Positions 10,195-10,677 of a stretch of DNA of 10,677 nucleotides are shown here, one piece after another. The DNA is from Pseudomonadota bacterium (GTDB taxonomy: Bacteria > Pseudomonadota > Gammaproteobacteria > Burkholderiales > SG8-39): contig QGUL01000026.1 in NCBI GenBank assembly GCA_003242425.1, positions 1-10,677 of the forward strand, in the 5' to 3' direction. A program made the translations under genes and the position numbers. How positions within the stretch are numbered: position 1 is the first letter of the stretch; every line of letters begins with the position of its first letter. The notes under the pieces are model-generated. The model saw nothing but the letters and a program-made list of their open reading frames with translations. It did no database searches and was not told the origin of the DNA.

Positions 10195-10677
10195 TGGCTT
10201 CGCCCGCGCCGGACATCCAGGAACTGCGCGCCATCATCGCCCGGCACAAGCGCCGGGACTACATCTTCGCCGTGTGCGGCATCCTGGCGCTCATGATCGG
10301 CGTGCTGACCTTCACCGCGCTGTTCGCCGACATGGCGATCAAGGGCGTGCCGCGCCTGGATTGGGATTTCTTCACCAACTTCCCCTCGCGCAAGCCCGAG
10401 CGCGCGGGCATTCTGTCGGCCTGGGTCGGCTCCACACTGGTGATGCTCGTCACGGCCGCCGTGGCGGTCCCCCTCGGCATCGGCGCCGGCATCTATCTCG
10501 AGGAATACGCGCCCAAGAACTGGCTGACCGACATCATCGAGATCAACATTACCAACCTTGCCGGCGTGCCTTCGATCGTCTACGGCCTCCCCGCGCTGGG
10601 ACGTTTCGTCTACCGGTTGGGCTTCGCCACACGCATCCTTCGGGGGGGGCTACACCTGGGGTTCTCATTCTTCCGGG
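10194..10677 (+). CDS. pstA: Phosphate ABC transporter permease PstA, N-terminal part (3' partial)
   Basis: Second channel subunit of the Pst importer. It starts at ATG 10194, sharing one base with the pstC stop, with GGGAGG about 7 bases upstream. About 161 codons are present before the window ends; complete PstA is about 280-300 residues. A basic N-terminus (ARHKRRDY) leads to a first membrane segment at about 23-45, a periplasmic stretch with DWDFFTNFPSRKPERAGI (56-73), a second segment at about 75-100, then YLEEYAPKNW and the family hallmark NLAGVPSIVYG (121-131). From residue 133 (nucleotide 10590) the peptide drifts from what the family shows: LPALGRF where LLALGLF is expected, and RILRGGLHLGFSFFR where an SILSGGLTLALLILP type is expected. 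This fits base-calling errors at the contig end and not a real variant. pstB and phoU probably follow outside the window. Confidence 0.9.
   Translation, partial: MASPAPDIQELRAIIARHKRRDYIFAVCGILALMIGVLTFTALFADMAIKGVPRLDWDFFTNFPSRKPERAGILSAWVGSTLVMLVTAAVAVPLGIGAGIYLEEYAPKNWLTDIIEINITNLAGVPSIVYGLPALGRFVYRLGFATRILRGGLHLGFSFFR

Overview
The window is an ordinary, conserved housekeeping segment of a high-GC proteobacterium. The order carB - greA - (yhbY, opposite strand) - rlmE - ftsH - folP - glmM matches the block known from beta- and gammaproteobacteria. Phosphate-uptake genes directly after glmM, instead of tpiA/secG, are more typical of betaproteobacteria, so a betaproteobacterium or a deep-branching gammaproteobacterium is the best guess. 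No mobile element, CRISPR array, phage gene, tRNA or rRNA was seen, and I found no undescribed multi-gene system.

Layout: 66-1769 is the C-terminal half of carbamoyl-phosphate synthase large chain. 1770-1890 is a leader with a terminator-like hairpin, followed by greA (1891-2367). yhbY (2397-2828) lies on the minus strand, convergent with greA and divergent from rlmE across a 259-base gap that holds an 18-bp perfect palindrome. rlmE (3088-3714) and ftsH (3808-5688, TTG start) follow. A strong intrinsic terminator (5705-5732) separates ftsH from folP (5753-6601), and folP is tightly followed by glmM (6616-7968). A Pho box with a matching -10 lies in front of pstS (8057-9055). A roughly 70-base nested hairpin follows pstS, then pstC (about 9241-10194) and the first 161 codons of pstA, which starts at TGATG overlapping pstC and runs off the right edge.

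How the genes fit together: CarB feeds pyrimidine and arginine synthesis. GreA, YhbY and RlmE serve transcription and ribosome maturation. FtsH is the membrane quality-control protease. FolP makes dihydropteroate for folate. GlmM makes glucosamine-1-phosphate for peptidoglycan and LPS. The pst genes form a separate phosphate-starvation unit under PhoB. The PstS/PstC/PstA proteins look like the SphX-type Pst subfamily and not the E. coli type.

Both ends (about 1-65 and about 10588-10677) look like low-quality read ends: homology stops or degrades in ways best explained by base errors and small indels, so peptides there should not be trusted. The most useful second looks are the greA leader hairpin, the ftsH/folP terminator with a poorly supported folP start, the Pho box, and the pstS-pstC hairpin.
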